From positions 9,865,001 through 9,929,000 of the forward strand of contig NC_092674.1 in assembly GCF_964355755.1 (NCBI RefSeq): a stretch of DNA of 64,000 nt. The letters run 5' to 3'. Shown one piece after another: positions 12,307 through 24,999 of this stretch. The notes beneath the pieces are model-generated. The model did not search any database, had not been told where the DNA came from, and saw nothing but the letters and a program-made list of their open reading frames with translations. This DNA comes from Antedon mediterranea. Taxonomy: Eukaryota; Echinodermata; Crinoidea; Comatulida; Antedonidae. The position numbers and the translations under genes were made by a program. Each line of letters opens with the position of its first letter. The first letter of the stretch is position 1.

Positions 12307-13537
12307 CCTTTATATTATATTCTAAAAAGAAATCCTTACTTACTAAACCTATAAATAGTAATTATAATTTTGTTTAAAACTATTTTATTAATAATTATTC
12401 ATTACTTTGTTTACTAATTACAATAGATTAAGCACTTCATGCAATCCACAGCTGCTAACATTATTGTTACTGTACAAGAGAGAAAAAAACTATTGTCATA
12501 ACCACACGGCAACCACTATTCCCTGATTATATACTAACTCGCTCTGCATTGCATTTTACGCTATTAATTCACAACAATATGATAATACTCCTTGGATATT
12601 CATCAAATCACTCATGCATATTAATAAGTCTTGTGATGTATTAATAATAATAGTGGAATTTGTACCAACACAAAAAAATTTTTGTTATCTCTGTACAGCG
12701 GGTTTTATGTGTTACAGTATCTAATTTGCATAAATATATTAAATAGAGATATTTATAGTTCACTATGTAAACCAATTCATGTCTATATTAATACACAACA
12801 GGTCAATTTAAATAATATTCTGAATACTGTTTGAACATACAGTATATTTATACATATCTATAGTGTTTAAATGCCAATAGAAAGACAATAAAAATAATAA
12901 ATAAAGTCAATAAATTATTTTACATTAAAAATTAAGAATAAAATGTCTATTTTTTTTTCTTTTAAACCTTTTTAAACTGAAACAATATTTGGATATTTGT
13001 TTTTATCGCTAATAATTTATTCTTTTTTTTCTAAAGAATAATGAAAATATTTCAAGATTGTGCAATGTGAAATTCCGTTGAAAAAAAAAAACAGACAGAA
13101 AATATGTATCTGTACAATAGCCATTGGCAAAATATTAATACCCACTTTACTTTAAATATAGGTCTAAGGCATGCATGTGACATAATAACATGATCATATG
13201 ATATCGTTATTAATATTTGAAACTCCTAAGGGCATAATTCCCAAGTTAAGGTGAAAGGTTTGAAATTATAATAGTCTAAAAGAAATGTTTTATTTCTTTT
13301 GAAATGTATCTTTTGATCTTTAATTTTTTTAAATCTACAGATTTGATCTTGAAAAAATTTCATTTAGCTTCGATTTTGTATAGATGACAAATTTCGTTTT
13401 TGTAAAAGCCTTAAAATTTACTCAAAGTGTGATTTTCTTGATCTGACTGGTCGTAGTCTCTGTGTTATATCAACGGAAAGGGAAAATCCCAGATTCATAG
13501 ATTTCAATAGCGGAGCTTCCAATTTGTGAGGACTGAT

Positions 13538-13793
13538 GACCAACCTCGGTTAGGTCAATCGATGTGACATCGGTCGTCGCCTGTGTCACAGTCAAAAGTG
13601 ACGGGTCTTCAAAGTTATACGAAAAGGGTAATTTGCATAGAACTATTCAGGTGTATTACCGTATATAAGATTCGCTGAGGAATGTACTAAGTACACCTCA
13701 CATCAACCTTATAGAGAAGGGAGGTGTCACACCTCAGCAATAATACAGATTGACCTATTTACCTTCAATCTAGGCGTGACAGCCTGGACCTAG
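13538..13793. other. Cluster of short perfect hairpins in a GC-richer island
   Basis: Within about 260 bp I find at least eight short inverted repeats. They are GACCAACC/GGTTAGGTC (13538-13556), GATGTGACATC (13561), CTGTGTCACAG (13581), GTCAAAAGTGAC (13591), GTACTAAGTAC (13684), GAGGTGTCACACCTC (13721), AGATTGA/TCAATCT (13747/13765) and CTAGG/CCTAG (13770/13789). Base composition is higher in GC than the flanks. It is not a tRNA, 5S, U1-U6 or RNase P RNA that I recognise. It could be part of a transposon or a structured RNA. Confidence 0.5.
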
Positions 13794-14337
13794 AAACCAG
13801 AAACCTGTGTCTAGTTGAGGAGCAAGGTTACAGTACGTGTCATAATATTGTTACATGATGGAGTTTAGTCGTTGCAAAGCTCCCTATTATTGAAAATATT
13901 TGTTAACACTAATTTATATGATGCTATAATATTTTTAAATTCTTCTTTTTGTTCTGTTGTAGTAAGACAAATATCCACTTCTACCTAGATAGATAGGGCC
14001 TTAAAATAAAAAAATAAAAATTGTAATTAAATTAAATGCTTTCTTTGGATTAATACATTTTGTGTCATTAATATTTTCTAATAAAGAAGATGCGAGTAAA
14101 AAACCTTTTATAATGCTCCATCCTTTTACGTTACCAGTAATAGTCTTTATTTTTTTACAGTATCTTATTCTTTATATATTAATTGATTTATTTTTAGATC
14201 AATTGTTTTCAATTGGTATGTATTTACCTATGTCAGCTAGATTAGGCAATCAATAATATTGAGTGACATTCATTTAGAAATAATATAACAGTATTTAAGT
14301 AATAATTATAAGTAATATTTAAACTGATAGCTAGAAT

Positions 14338-14465
14338 GTACTACTGCAGTTACTGAAGTAAATATATTTGTTTACTCTTTAACCTGTTTATGCAATACTG
14401 TATTTAGCAAGCTTTTTTTAGTATACAGTGCTGTTTACTGCAGTGACTGCCTTTATAAGCCTATA
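14338..14465. mobile_element. Partial copy of the CTGCAGTAAC MITE family
   Basis: The blocks CTACTGCAGTTACTGAAG, CTCTTTAACCTGTTTATGCA and TTTACTGCAGTGACTGCC occur here in the same order as in the reverse complement of 36067-36286. One TIR is missing on the right. It lies just left of the palindromic element at 14490. Confidence 0.65.
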
Positions 14466-14489
14466 CATTGAAACAAAGTAAAACTATAC

Positions 14490-14693
14490 GTTTAATATTA
14501 TGAAGTAAAGGTCACTTCAAAATGTTTTTATTTTGTATATATTTGTAATGTAAAGGATCATTTCAAAATTCAATATTCTACTGCAGTAACTACATTTTTA
14601 CTGCAGTAAAATAATTTTGACATGATCCTTTACATTACAAATTATATACAAATAAATAAATTATGATGTGACCTTTACATCATAATATTAAAC
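14490..14693. mobile_element. Palindromic element with a second MITE at its centre
   Basis: The outer arms are inverted copies (TTTAATATTATGAAGTAAAG with its complement, GTCACTTC/GATGTGAC, and TTTGTAATGTAAAGGATCAT). The centre, 14555-14628, starts GGATCATTTCAAAATT and ends with the complementary AATTTTGACATGATCC. Those are the same termini as the MITE at 36067. So either a deleted MITE lies within a palindrome, or this is one long TIR element. Confidence 0.75.
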
Positions 14694-15812
14694 CATAATC
14701 GACTGAACTGGCTTCTATCTAGTAATCAAAGTGATGTCTTCTTGGGGAAAGGAAGGAATATGTGTTAATACAGTAAAATACCAATTTTCAAAATGTAGAA
14801 AATCAACTCAAATTTAAATTCTCAGTTCTTAAATTCTCCTTAAATCTAAATTCCACAAATTGTAATGCAAAAGATGGGACATCAAATTAAATTCAGCACT
14901 TTATTTAAATACTTTAAGACCCTGGTAGCGATAACCCTCCCCTATTTCAAAATCCTGGATCTTCCACTGCTTTACTTTTACAAATTTCTTTTTCTAGTTT
15001 AGTAATAGCAATTCAAATTCAGAGTACTTAATTTGATCATCCTCCATGATTTGATTAAAAGAAATAGAAATATTTACTTGTTTAAATCAAAATATTTTAT
15101 TTTAAAAGGTTTTGTAAGGTGAAAATTATAAACAATCTTATCAAGGGAATTAAATGGCGAGACATACAATTAATGCTAAACATTATAAATGATGTCATTG
15201 TTAATGATGGTTTCTTTCATTGGCAGTCGTTTGTTTACCTTTATTATAGATTTCTAAATATAGTTTCTATTAAAGTTATATATATGTAAAAACTTTAATT
15301 CAAATTAAATTTCAAATTAAAAAAATAGTACAATTGGGTTTTTGGTTAAATATTCAATCAATTTTATATTTTCGTGTTTTTGGGGACAATACATCTTTAA
15401 TTAATCACTAATTAATAAGTATTATTTTTTTTTTTCAACCACATCCAACAATAAAACATCCCCAATTATAGGATGCCTAATTAATTAATTGCCTCATATA
15501 GTTTTCACATTTTTTATGGCCATTTCTTCTTAAATTTTTATCTTGTACATTTCAAGCTTAATTTAGTGTATTGTAGAGTTTTGTAGACAAATCACATTGT
15601 CATCATTTTTAAAGAATTAAATTTTTTTAATAGTTCATCTTTTTACACCCCCTTTTTTCAAACCTTGAGAATGTGAGTTAGATAAAGCACTATGGCTAGT
15701 TGCCACTGAGGCTGGGAATGGTATACAGTATTACTGTTCCTTGTGAAAAGTGCTCACTAAATTGAAAACATCTATTTTACTTTTATCAATTATTATAAAT
15801 TTCACCATTGTT

Positions 15813-16472
15813 TACCTCCGCCAATGAGGTATATGTGTGTTTGTTTGTTTGTTTGTTAGCAGGATTACTCAAAAGGTAATTACAAGATCTTTACCAAAAT
15901 GAAGATACATATAGATATGTGGTCAATGACCATTCCGTCCAATTTTGGGACCATGGTCCTAATTCTGGACCACTTTTTGAGTATACTTTTCAGACCTGCT
16001 AGTGTTAAAAGATAGGACAGAATTTTTCAAAAGCCGGCGAGCAGTCTTAAAGTAGCAAGTAAACTGAAATTGCATTTTCTCGAGAACTACTTGTCTGAAA
16101 AACTTCATTTTTGTACAAGAGGCAAGAGTTATAATTTGTGATTTGTAATTTTAAAACATAATTTGATTTAATGTCCACTTTTTTTGATGCGAGTAGTTTA
16201 AAAAACCTATTTCTTTTCAAATTCACTCGTTTGATTTTCGCGTTGCTGTTGCTATTGTTAGTCAATTAAAGCTATTGTTAATTGAAAGGCTTGTTACATA
16301 ACCATTACACCAAACTCGCATACACATGCTTGTAGTGAAATTAGCATAAATCACAAACAGTATTAAGACACACACAAATATATATATATATTTTTTTTTT
16401 ACCGGAGAAATCTTATGTAGGAGAATTTTACAGTAGGCGGAAGTATGCACTTTCGGAGTGGCTTTCTAGTTT
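15813..16472 (+). mobile_element. TIR-type element, CCTCCGCC...GGCGGAAG family (copy A)
   Basis: The element begins TACCTCCGCCAATGAGGTAT and ends with GTAGGCGGAAGTATGCAC plus GAGTGGCTTTCTAG. A second, inverted copy lies at 20953-22121 and shares long stretches such as CTCGAGAACTACTTGTC, CAAATTCACTCGTTTG and AGGCTTGTTACATAACC. I recall similar GGCGGAGG-ended repeats from other marine invertebrates. No transposase is seen. Confidence 0.75.
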
Positions 16473-16575
16473 CATTTGTATTTATTATAGAATAATTTTT
16501 TTAAGTAATTTAATTTAAAAAGTTAGTTAATTAGTGCACCCACCGTAACATTTGCTAACCCTTTATTATAGTAAT

Positions 16576-16710
16576 AGTAATTCAATTTAAAAGATTTATT
16601 TTCGTCCAAAAGAAAATCGTAATGACAGATTGACATTTTTGGGAGAAAAAGTTTAGACAAAGGCAGAATCCCAAGATGAAAATCTTGTGGCAGGATTGCC
16701 TTGAAAAGTT
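16576..16710 (-). mobile_element. LINE-like 3' end
   Basis: On the minus strand it reads CATCTTGGGATTCTGCC, then a pyrimidine-rich stretch, then CTTTTGGACGAAAATAAA and TTGAATTACTA. The same series is found on the plus strand at 24069-24197. The gene-less, AATAAA-ending form suggests a 5'-truncated non-LTR retrotransposon or a related SINE. Confidence 0.6.
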
Positions 16711-17094
16711 AATAATTATATATATAAAAATTAAAAAAACAATAAAGAAATTAAAAAATACAGATTATACCAGTTGATAAAAGTTGAAAAATTGTTTGTC
16801 TGTCTACTAAACAAAAGAAGATGATCTTGTTTGAGAAATTAGTAAAGAAATTGCTCAGTAACAAAACAGCAATTTTTAAATGTTTGATCTGAATCGTAAG
16901 TCAAAAAGTGTCTCTGGCCGCTTGTGAGGTGAAAAATGCACTGTGTAGAGGAAGAACAAAAAGTTGGTCGCTTAAATACTGTAAGCTGTGCCTGCACCAG
17001 AGAGGTTAAGCAGTTTTAACTTTCAATTAATAATATTAAACACAAATTGTTTACGTTAAATCTTGTTATTAATAAGTTTTCCTTCTTTTCACAG

Positions 17095-17262
17095 ATTTCA
17101 GTTGAAGAAACTATCGCAGCCACGGCATATGTAGAGCTCTTCTTACGCAGTATAACCGAACCAAGCCTAATGCGGGTTTTCCTCCGATTCATTTGTACCG
17201 CACAGCACGAGAACAAGTTTATACTGGACTCGCTAATATCACGCATTGGCAGTAACTCAAGG
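17095..17262 (+). CDS. FHIP1: FHIP1 coding exon
   Basis: A 168-nt exon, phase 0 at both ends (acceptor CTTTTCACAG, donor GTAAGT), gives 56 residues. They include SVEETIAATAYVELFLRSI, TEPSLMRVFLRF and ISRIGSNSR. This block is one of the most conserved of FHIP1 proteins (SVEExIAxTAYxELFLRSI in vertebrates) and fits between exons 6220 and 25131 with no gap. Confidence 0.95.
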
Positions 17263-17912
17263 GTAAGTAGGACAAATTAATTTTGTATTTTATTATTTTA
17301 ATAACTCTCAACCAATTCAGCTGCAATGAGTTCCTAGCTGAAAAATACTAGGGAGGATAAAGCTGGTTTTTCACTAGGCGAATTTATTTGCATGAATCGA
17401 AAAGTGTTAACTAGTGCTCATCTTTTTGTGATGTGAAAAAAACCAGAATATTGATACTGCTGTAGTTTAGTTTGCATCTTGCTTTCCATGAACAGAAATC
17501 CCATTCTAAATTTGTAATTGTGTTAAATTTCAAGAAATGTTCATTACAGGTATTTGATGTTAATAATATGTTTTGAAAAGTCGGCATTTCACTAAGTATG
17601 CATGTGATTGCATTATCACACGGTCCAACAGATTGAACGTTAAACGATACTTACGACGTGTGAACTATTTAAGCGATGTATGCCATTAAGTTAGAATTCT
17701 TTGGCACCAAGTAGTATGCAGCGAGTAATTGTCTTGTCACTTTGTAGTTGGACTTAAAATGTTGATGGACAATAATATCTTATTGACCTTTGTTGACCTA
17801 TAAGAGACAAAGAGGAGGTACAGTAGTAGAAATATAAGATGTGATTGCTAAGTTGTAGTATCACACTGACTCACTTCTTTATTCTTTTAATTTGTTACGA
17901 TGTTGAATGCCA

Positions 17913-18450
17913 TACAATTTGAGTTGAACTCTACCTTTTGGCTTCTTCGTTTCCCTATACAATTTGAGTTGAACTCTACCTTTTGGCTTCTTCGTTTCCC
18001 TATACAATTTGAGTTGAACTCGGCTTCTTCGTTTCCCTATACAATTTGAGTTGAACTCTACCTTTTGGCTTCTTCGTTTCCCTAAACAATTTGAGTTGAA
18101 CTCTACCTTTTGGCTTCTTCGTTTCCCTATACAATTTGAGTTGAACTCTACCTTTTGGCTTCTTCGTTTCCCTATACAATTTGAGTTGAACTCTACCTTT
18201 TGGCTTCTTCGTTTCCCTATACAATTTGAGTTGAACTCTACCTTTTGGCTTCTTCGTTTCCCTATACAATTTGAGTTGAACTCTACCTTTTGGCTTCTTC
18301 GTTTCCCTATACAATTTGAGTTGAACTCTACCTTTTGGCTTCTTCGTTTCCCTATACAATTTGAGTTGAACTCTACCTTTTGGCTTCTTCGTTTCCCTAT
18401 ACAATTTGAGTTGAACTTTTTTCCTCTACCGTTTTCGTTTCTTGGTTTCC
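17913..18450. repeat. 45-bp minisatellite, 12 copies
   Basis: The unit starts TACAATTTGAGTTGAACTC, followed by TACCTTTTGGCTTCTTCG and TTTCCCTA. Unit starts fall at 17913, 17958, 18003, 18040, 18085 and then every 45 bp to 18400. The third unit is 37 bp because of an 8-bp deletion. Because 45 is a multiple of three and the unit lacks stops, both strands show spurious 15-residue-periodic reading frames. These are not genes. Confidence 0.95.
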
Positions 18451-19035
18451 CTATACAATTTAAGTTGAACTTGTTTCCTCTACCTTTTTAACTTCTTGTT
18501 TCCTCTACCTTTTTGGCTTCTTGTTTTTTCCTCTACCTTTTTGGCTTCTTGGTTCCTCTACCTTTTTGGCTTCTTGTTTTTTCCTCTACCTTTTTGGCTT
18601 CTTTAATAGTTTCTCTACCTTTTTGGCTTCTTGTTTTTTCCTCTACTTTTTTGGCTTCTTGTTTTTTTCTCTACATTTTTGACTTCTTGTTTTTTTCTCT
18701 ACCTTTTTGACTTCTGGTTTTTTCCTCTACCTTTTTGGCTTCTTGGTTCCTCTACCTTTTTGGCTTCTTGGTTCCTCTAACTGTTTTGGCTTCTTGGTTC
18801 CTCTACCTTTTTGGCTTCTTATTTTTTCCTCTACTTTTTGGCTTCTTGTTTTTTTCCTCTACCTTTTTGGCTTCTTGTTTTTTCCTCTACCTTTTTGGCT
18901 TCTTGTTTTTTTCCTCTACCTTTTTGGCTTCTTGTTTTTTCCTCTACCTTTTTGGCTTCTTTTTTTCCCTCTACCTTTTTTACTTCTTGTTTCCTCTACT
19001 TTTTTGGCTTCTTGGTTCCGCCACCTCTTGGTTTT
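18411..19035. repeat. Degenerate CTACCTTTTTGGCTTCTTG tandem repeat
   Basis: This array derives from the inner part of the adjacent 45-bp unit. The core CCTTTTTGGCTTCTTG alternates with TTTTTTCCTCTA or GTTCCTCTA, giving irregular units of about 21-31 bp. It is a strongly pyrimidine-rich strand, CT on the plus strand. Confidence 0.88.
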
Positions 19036-20952
19036 ATTGCCTACACTCATCATGATTGTCACACATGCCTTAATAAAATGTTGTCAATATTGCGGTAAGC
19101 AAGTCAGTAGTGTTATTGCCTCTCTAGACCTCTTTACACAAATGGTATATTAATGGTTCTTGCTACTTCAATACTATTAATGTGTAAGAAGTCTAGAGTT
19201 TAAAACACTTCCATCATCAATTTGTTTTAAGTCCAATGATAATTGTGCTTTTCAAAATTTGATTAAAGCTTAATTGAACGAAACAAGTTACTGTATTTGG
19301 TGGATGTTGTAAACATTCCTACAGTGGAGTTATAAACAAGTGCCTGAGGGGTAGTGCTTACTGTAGATATTGAGAGCTGGGAAGAAGGCATTTAGGTTTC
19401 AATGTACTGTTATGTCGGTGTTTTAATACCATTTGATACAAACCCCTTTTTATCAGAAAAATATTTGATTATGCGGTGTTTGGATTCACAGTCCATGCAG
19501 ATATGAAAATACAATTCTATTAGCAAACATGGTTGATACCATAGATTCTTTATCTTTTAGATGAATGTGTTGATGACACAATGTTAATGATGTTTAATAT
19601 CTTTCCGTCTGTTTGCACAGTTAGTATCTTTCGTAAGCCTCTTGGGAAAGCGATTTTACCTGTCTAGAAAATATGCAGGAAGTGATCCTAATACCATTAA
19701 ATTGATTTGCCTAGTGGCTAGTCCATTAATAGATTGAAAATAAATATTGAACACTTTTGAAGCCATATGCGTCAAAGGATTTAAGCTAATCCTAAGATTG
19801 ATTGGAGTGTGGGTCTAATCCACTGCATGTGACATTCACTTTACCATAATAGTATTGGTCACTACACTAAATACTGTTACAGTAGTACATACACTATTAC
19901 AGGTACTGCCTGTAATGTTTCAATAAATAAGGACTTTTCACTTTAAATGAATGTTCATGTCGACATGGTTGTAGATCGCTACTCGTGCATTAGTATAAAC
20001 ATGTTTTGATTAAGTGGACATTCATGTTGGCACACCACCAGTAAATACATATCATGTAATGATCTTTGTAAATATAGTATCGGCTGGCTTAGGCAAGGCT
20101 ATGTCAAGGGAGCATTGGTAGTGTTGGCTTAGTGGACGTACAAGTCCCTATTACTAGTACTACATAGTGCTCAATTACAGGTGCTGTAACTTAAAATCGT
20201 GTAAGTTCAATACAAAATAAAAGTGATTAAAGTAATCGCCAGGCTACAGGAGCTTATCCCAAAATATTGAAGTGTGATGCGGATTAGTTCATTATATTCC
20301 CTGTTGTAAGTAAGTAACCAAGTAAGAGATTAGAAAGTTGAACTTTAGAATTTTCTGTTACCTAAATGTGATCAGTACTGTATTAAATTGATATAAAGTT
20401 AAATAGAAATATCTCAATGGATTTGAGTTCCATCTGAATACAGTTGTAAAGTATAAAAAGAATTAATAGGTTTTCCCAATGGATGCAATAGTGTACCAAT
20501 GGTGTGAAATTGGTTTTGCTGCTCCAAATGATCATATTTCTATAGCAAGGTCACTAAAGGTCACTCTAAGGATTCCAGTTTCTTTTATTTTATGTATTTA
20601 TTTATCTTTTATTCAGGTATAATATAAAAATTTAGTCTAAAAATATTGTAGACCAAAAAATAGAAAAATTCACAGCAAATCTACACATAAAATTTAAACA
20701 TACAAAAAAGAAATAACAAAAAAAAACACATTAAAAATAAAATGTAACAGTATTGCAAGGTTATTAGATTACTTACTAATTGTCCACATATTCATCTTAA
20801 TTATTTAATTATATTATCAGATTTTAAAATTTCAATTAATTATAAATTAATTATAAAAAATGTCTCAATTGTTTATCTTAAATTTACTTACATAAAAAAA
20901 AAAGTTAATGGAATGCATCATTATTGGGCTTTTAGAAGTTTAACAATATAAG

Positions 20953-22121
20953 GAACTAGAAAGCCACTCGAGAGTGCATGCCTCCGCCTACTGTAAAATT
21001 CTCCTACATAAGCTTTTCCAGGAAAAATATATATACCGTACTGACGCGGGTATAAGCCCATACTCGGGTATAAGCCCCACCCCGACTGTTGACTAATTTT
21101 CATGAAAAATGAGTCCACCCATTAATTCGAAGATCTACAGTGTGTGTCGTAATACATATTTTTGTATTTGGCGACGTCCATACACCGAATACACCTACCT
21201 CTGATCATAACCAAGCTAGGCTAATATACGCTAGGCCATATGAGGCCTAGCGGTCCTGTTTTGTTTACACTCCATCGCGTCGAAGTCGTCAAAACGGAAA
21301 ACCACTATTTAGTATCGGCTGCCATAAACAAGCTTATTGAATTTCTTTGGTACATTTCTATTTAACGAACATTGTATACTTGCTTTTCTGCTTGATAAAT
21401 TCTTGTTCAATTGATGTTTAAAATAAGATATTCTACGATAAATTACACAAACTATAAGCTTAATTTTCCGACACTCTACACCTCGTGTATTTAGAGGCAA
21501 CGTCGTACACGTGAGGGCGCTCGCTCGCATGGTGGAATACACAGTGTACATGTGCTGTTTTTGACGATCTGCATTTTTGGATCCTCGGGTATAAGCCCAC
21601 CCCCCAAACTTGACGTGATTTCATGTTCGAGGGGGGTGGGCTTATACCCGCGTCAGTACGGTATATATATTTGTGTGTCTCTTAATGCTGTTTGTGATTT
21701 AGGCTAATTTCACTACAAAATACAAGCGTGTTTTGTGTGTGTATGTGAGTTTGGTGTAATGGTTATGTAACAAGCCTTTCAATTAACAATAGCTTTAGTT
21801 GACTAACAATAGAACAGCAACGCGAAAATCAAACGAGTGAATTTGAAAAGAAATAGGGTTTTTAAACTACTGGCATAAAAAAACGTGCACATTAAATCAA
21901 ATTATGTTTAAAAATTACAAATCACAAATTATAACTCTTGCCTCTTGTACAAAAATGAAGTTTTTTGGACAAGTAGTTCTCGAGAAAATGCAATTTCAGT
22001 TTACTTGTTACTTTAAGATTGCTCACCGGCTTTTGAAAAATTCTGTCCTATCTTTTAACACTAGCAGGTCTGAAAAGTATACTAAAAACTACCGATTACA
22101 TATACCTCCTTGGCGGAGGTA
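20953..22121 (-). mobile_element. CCTCCGCC family element (copy B), split by an insertion
   Basis: It is the reverse complement of copy A at 15813-16472. Its left end has CTAGAAAGCCACTCGAGAG plus CCTCCGCCTACTG and its right end CCTCCTTGGCGGAGGTA. The element is interrupted at 21034-21663 by another transposon. Removing that insert leaves about 540 bp that lines up with copy A. Confidence 0.8.
21034..21663. mobile_element. TIR transposon nested inside copy B
   Basis: The ends are perfect inverted repeats of at least 27 bp, starting TACCGTACTGACGCGGG and continuing TATAAGCCCA. A further inward CTCGGGTATAAGCCC repeat lies on both sides (21065 and 21585). It sits in a TATATA tract, compatible with a TA duplication. 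The interior shares words with the element at 50509-52541 (CATTGTATACTTGC and GATATTCTACGAT). No transposase is seen. Confidence 0.88.
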
Positions 22122-24068
22122 AATAAGGAATGGCAGACTGTTTGTATCGGTCAGTTTTACATAGGTCTGTAAGCACTTCAAAGATTTTACCACTGGATCT
22201 GTATACAGTATTTTATATTTATTTCACAGGGCATCATCAGTAGTGATAAATAACCACATATATTTATATCTATCTCACTGAATGATTTATTATCATTTCT
22301 CATTTTTTATTAAAATATTAAATGTCATTATTGACAACTCTAATACATTTATTTGTTTTATGATTAAAGATATTTCATAATATTCAGTTGAAGATGAAAG
22401 CAATATTAAAAGTCCAGTGCGAATTAGGCATTGTAGTCTTTATTGAATGTTTATAAATACTGTACATACAAAATATAACATAAGGTAAATAATAGCAAAT
22501 ACTAAAATATTAATATAAAACTACATCATCTCCATGTGTTTATATTGATCCTAATGCATTCTCAACTGCAGTTATATATTGATATTAATTTTTTTAAATA
22601 CTATACTGTACATACTTTAATTGAATAAAATCGATCAATTAATTTAAATTTATACCACTCCATAATCTATATATTATGTGTGTTATAATTAGGTCACAAG
22701 CTTAAATTGCTGAATTATAATGCTATGAATATACAATCCAAAATCACACTAACATTCATAGTTTTTCACACTACGATAATATTTTTCTTTGAATGTGTAT
22801 CCATTAAAATTGCGTGTAAAAACAAATTATAATACTATTTCACAATGAAATTATTCTTATGGATATAAAATCAAAATGTCATGTGACTCAGTTGATGTAA
22901 ATGTTGTTGCCATATGGTGAAATAAAAGTTATTATGCTAGAATTTTATCCGACAGGGAGATTACAAGCTAATATGTTTACTTTTGAAAATCAGCTTTTTA
23001 AGCTGAGACTTCGAAAAATGGTAAAAATTGAGTGTTTAATTGTAAATGTCCTTATTGCTTTTTCTTCTGAAATGATTGACAAGTAGTAGTTAGTATGACT
23101 ATCCAAACTTTAATATGAGAACGTAGAGGTTATTATTAGTAGTAGTTTAGACCCTATTAATGGGACATTTTTAGGACCAAACAAACTCTTCCCTTAATAG
23201 TGGTGTCCACTCATAAAGGCCTATTGCTAGAAACACCACATGGTGACCAACAGCGTATTGTTTTATCCAAAAGATGAAATGCACTTTTTATAAAAATAAT
23301 GTCATAATATGACATCATGTTACCTGGTATCAGTCGACATTAGCGGACGTGTAAATCGAAAAGTCCTTAATTAGCACTCACACCTAAGGCCCACAACAAC
23401 ACTGTACACGTGATGATATGGTAATTAAGTATATGGTATTGATCCTATTATTGCATACCACACCCTCTATCATCTTAGTCATCTTGTGTATATCAGGGAT
23501 ATACAAAAGGGGAAATCCCATTACTCACCTTTTTTCATGCTTCATTGGGTTTGGCCTTATTCTCAAATACTTAAATACAAAGCTCAGCTTTAATAATTAT
23601 TGTTTTATGTCTACGATATATAAATTGTACAGTAATTTGGATCAATTGTGTGTGTGGAGCAGATTTAATTGTCATCTAAATATTAACAGTAAATAATAAA
23701 GAGCTTCTGACATCATTTAGGGGCCGCCTTTAACCTCCGAGTGTAATCAATCTGTCTTGTTTTTTTTACATCAAGGTTAAATAATGAAATATAAATTAAT
23801 AACCTCTGCTCCACCTAAGAAATCAATTCCATTGTTTTTAATCAATGAAAATACAGTAGCATCAAAGCTATTCATTGTAAATTTAAAAAGCCTTAAACAT
23901 TGTTTTTTTCATATTCACCTGGCAATTCAAGTGCAATTAATTACTTAAGTACATATTCTCAAAATAGTTTTCAACATATATTATCCTTGAATTTAATGTA
24001 ACTACTAGTACTACTGTATTATTGTTATCAGGCCTGATTGTTATTTATATTCATAATTATTAAATTAA

Positions 24069-24197
24069 TCCCGCCACATGAGTTTCATCTTACTGGGATT
24101 CTGCCCTCATCCTTATTTTTTTTAATCTCAATTTTTCATGTTTTTTGACTTATTGTCTTTTGGACAAAAATAAAATGTCAATTGAATTGAATTACTA
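24069..24197 (+). mobile_element. LINE-like 3' end
   Basis: The sequence runs CCCGCCACATGAGTTTCATC, CTGGGATTCTGCCCTC, TTGTCTTTTGGACAAAAAT and then AATAAAATG with an AATTGAATTGAATT tail. It is the plus-strand partner of 16576-16710. The (AATTG)n-like tail is typical of 5'-truncated LINE insertions. Confidence 0.6.
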
Positions 24198-24887
24198 ATA
24201 TAGTACTAGTCTGTGAAACAATAAATACAGGCCTGACCACCACAACAAGCAATGATATTAGTTTTAATACTAAAAACGAAAAGAAAGATTGTTATGTAAT
24301 AATAATGCTATATATAAATATTGTTTACCAGCTATTTTTTTTATTTTACTGTAGCAATACAATAATTTCTATTGCAATTAATCGCCCGACTTTGATAGCT
24401 ATGCTTAGTGATTGATTGATATTGCAGAATGTATTACTAAAGGTCTCATGAGAAAAATAAAATGTAAACAGTGAATTGAATAGAAGGGTTTTTGTTAGAT
24501 GTTTGATGTTTCCCTAATTACAAATTTGTCTTCAAAGGCCACTTAAGCACTTTTATATCTTCCTTTTTAATTTTAAAGTTAATAGAAAGACAATTTTGCA
24601 TCTAGTTTGAGCCCAAATTGCTCTTATACATACAGATTTGGACATGTTTTCTCAAGTCTCTAGTTATTGTCTTGTTTATGTTTTTTTAGTATTTCTTTAT
24701 GAGCGCCATAAGTCGCCCTTTTGATATTTGTCTGCGTATGAAGTATGTGTACAAAATTTGTTATCTTTTAACCAAAAATAAGTTGTATATACTAGACTAG
24801 CACAGAGTATAGTAGGCTTTACTGTACATCCATGCTTTCAATGACACCTTGTAGTTTATTTTGTATCGTGTATCTTAATTTTACTGA

Positions 24888-24999
24888 ATCTGACATTTCT
24901 CTATTATTCATATGTATCATATCTGGTGCCTGTATTAAGTTAAGGTTATAGTTAGGCTTATGGCCTATGATACAGGCATCCCATGGGACACTGTATTAC
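24888..24999. repeat. Small dispersed inverted-repeat element
   Basis: TATGTATCATATCTGG, GCCTGTATTA, GGCTTATGGCCTATGATACAGG and a final CACTGTATTA occur here. The same order of words appears at 38229-38332, so the two are copies of one short element. Confidence 0.5.

Larger units (their letters stand above)
6307..17094 (+). other. FHIP1 intron of 10.8 kb, repeat-rich
   Basis: No coding exon is visible between these splice sites, which join in frame. The intron contains a LINE-like tail (6565-6695), a 166-bp tandem array (8940-9840), a SINE (10802-11110), a foldback hairpin (12128-12306), a hairpin cluster (13538-13793), a palindromic element (14490-14693), a TIR element (15813-16472) and another LINE tail (16576-16710). 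The stretches 6700-8900 and 11120-11980 are AT-rich with nothing I can name. Confidence 0.8.

Noticed and set aside
13531-13560. Hammerhead ribozyme at CTGATGA (13533-13539)
   Set aside because: The CTGATGA is present, but no GAAA core follows at the right distance and no cleavage-site triplet stem is seen.
18000-19153. Repetitive frames (RETKKPKGRVQLKLY and LPFWLLVF types)
   Set aside because: They come from the 45-bp minisatellite and its degenerate extension. Opposite strands are equally open.
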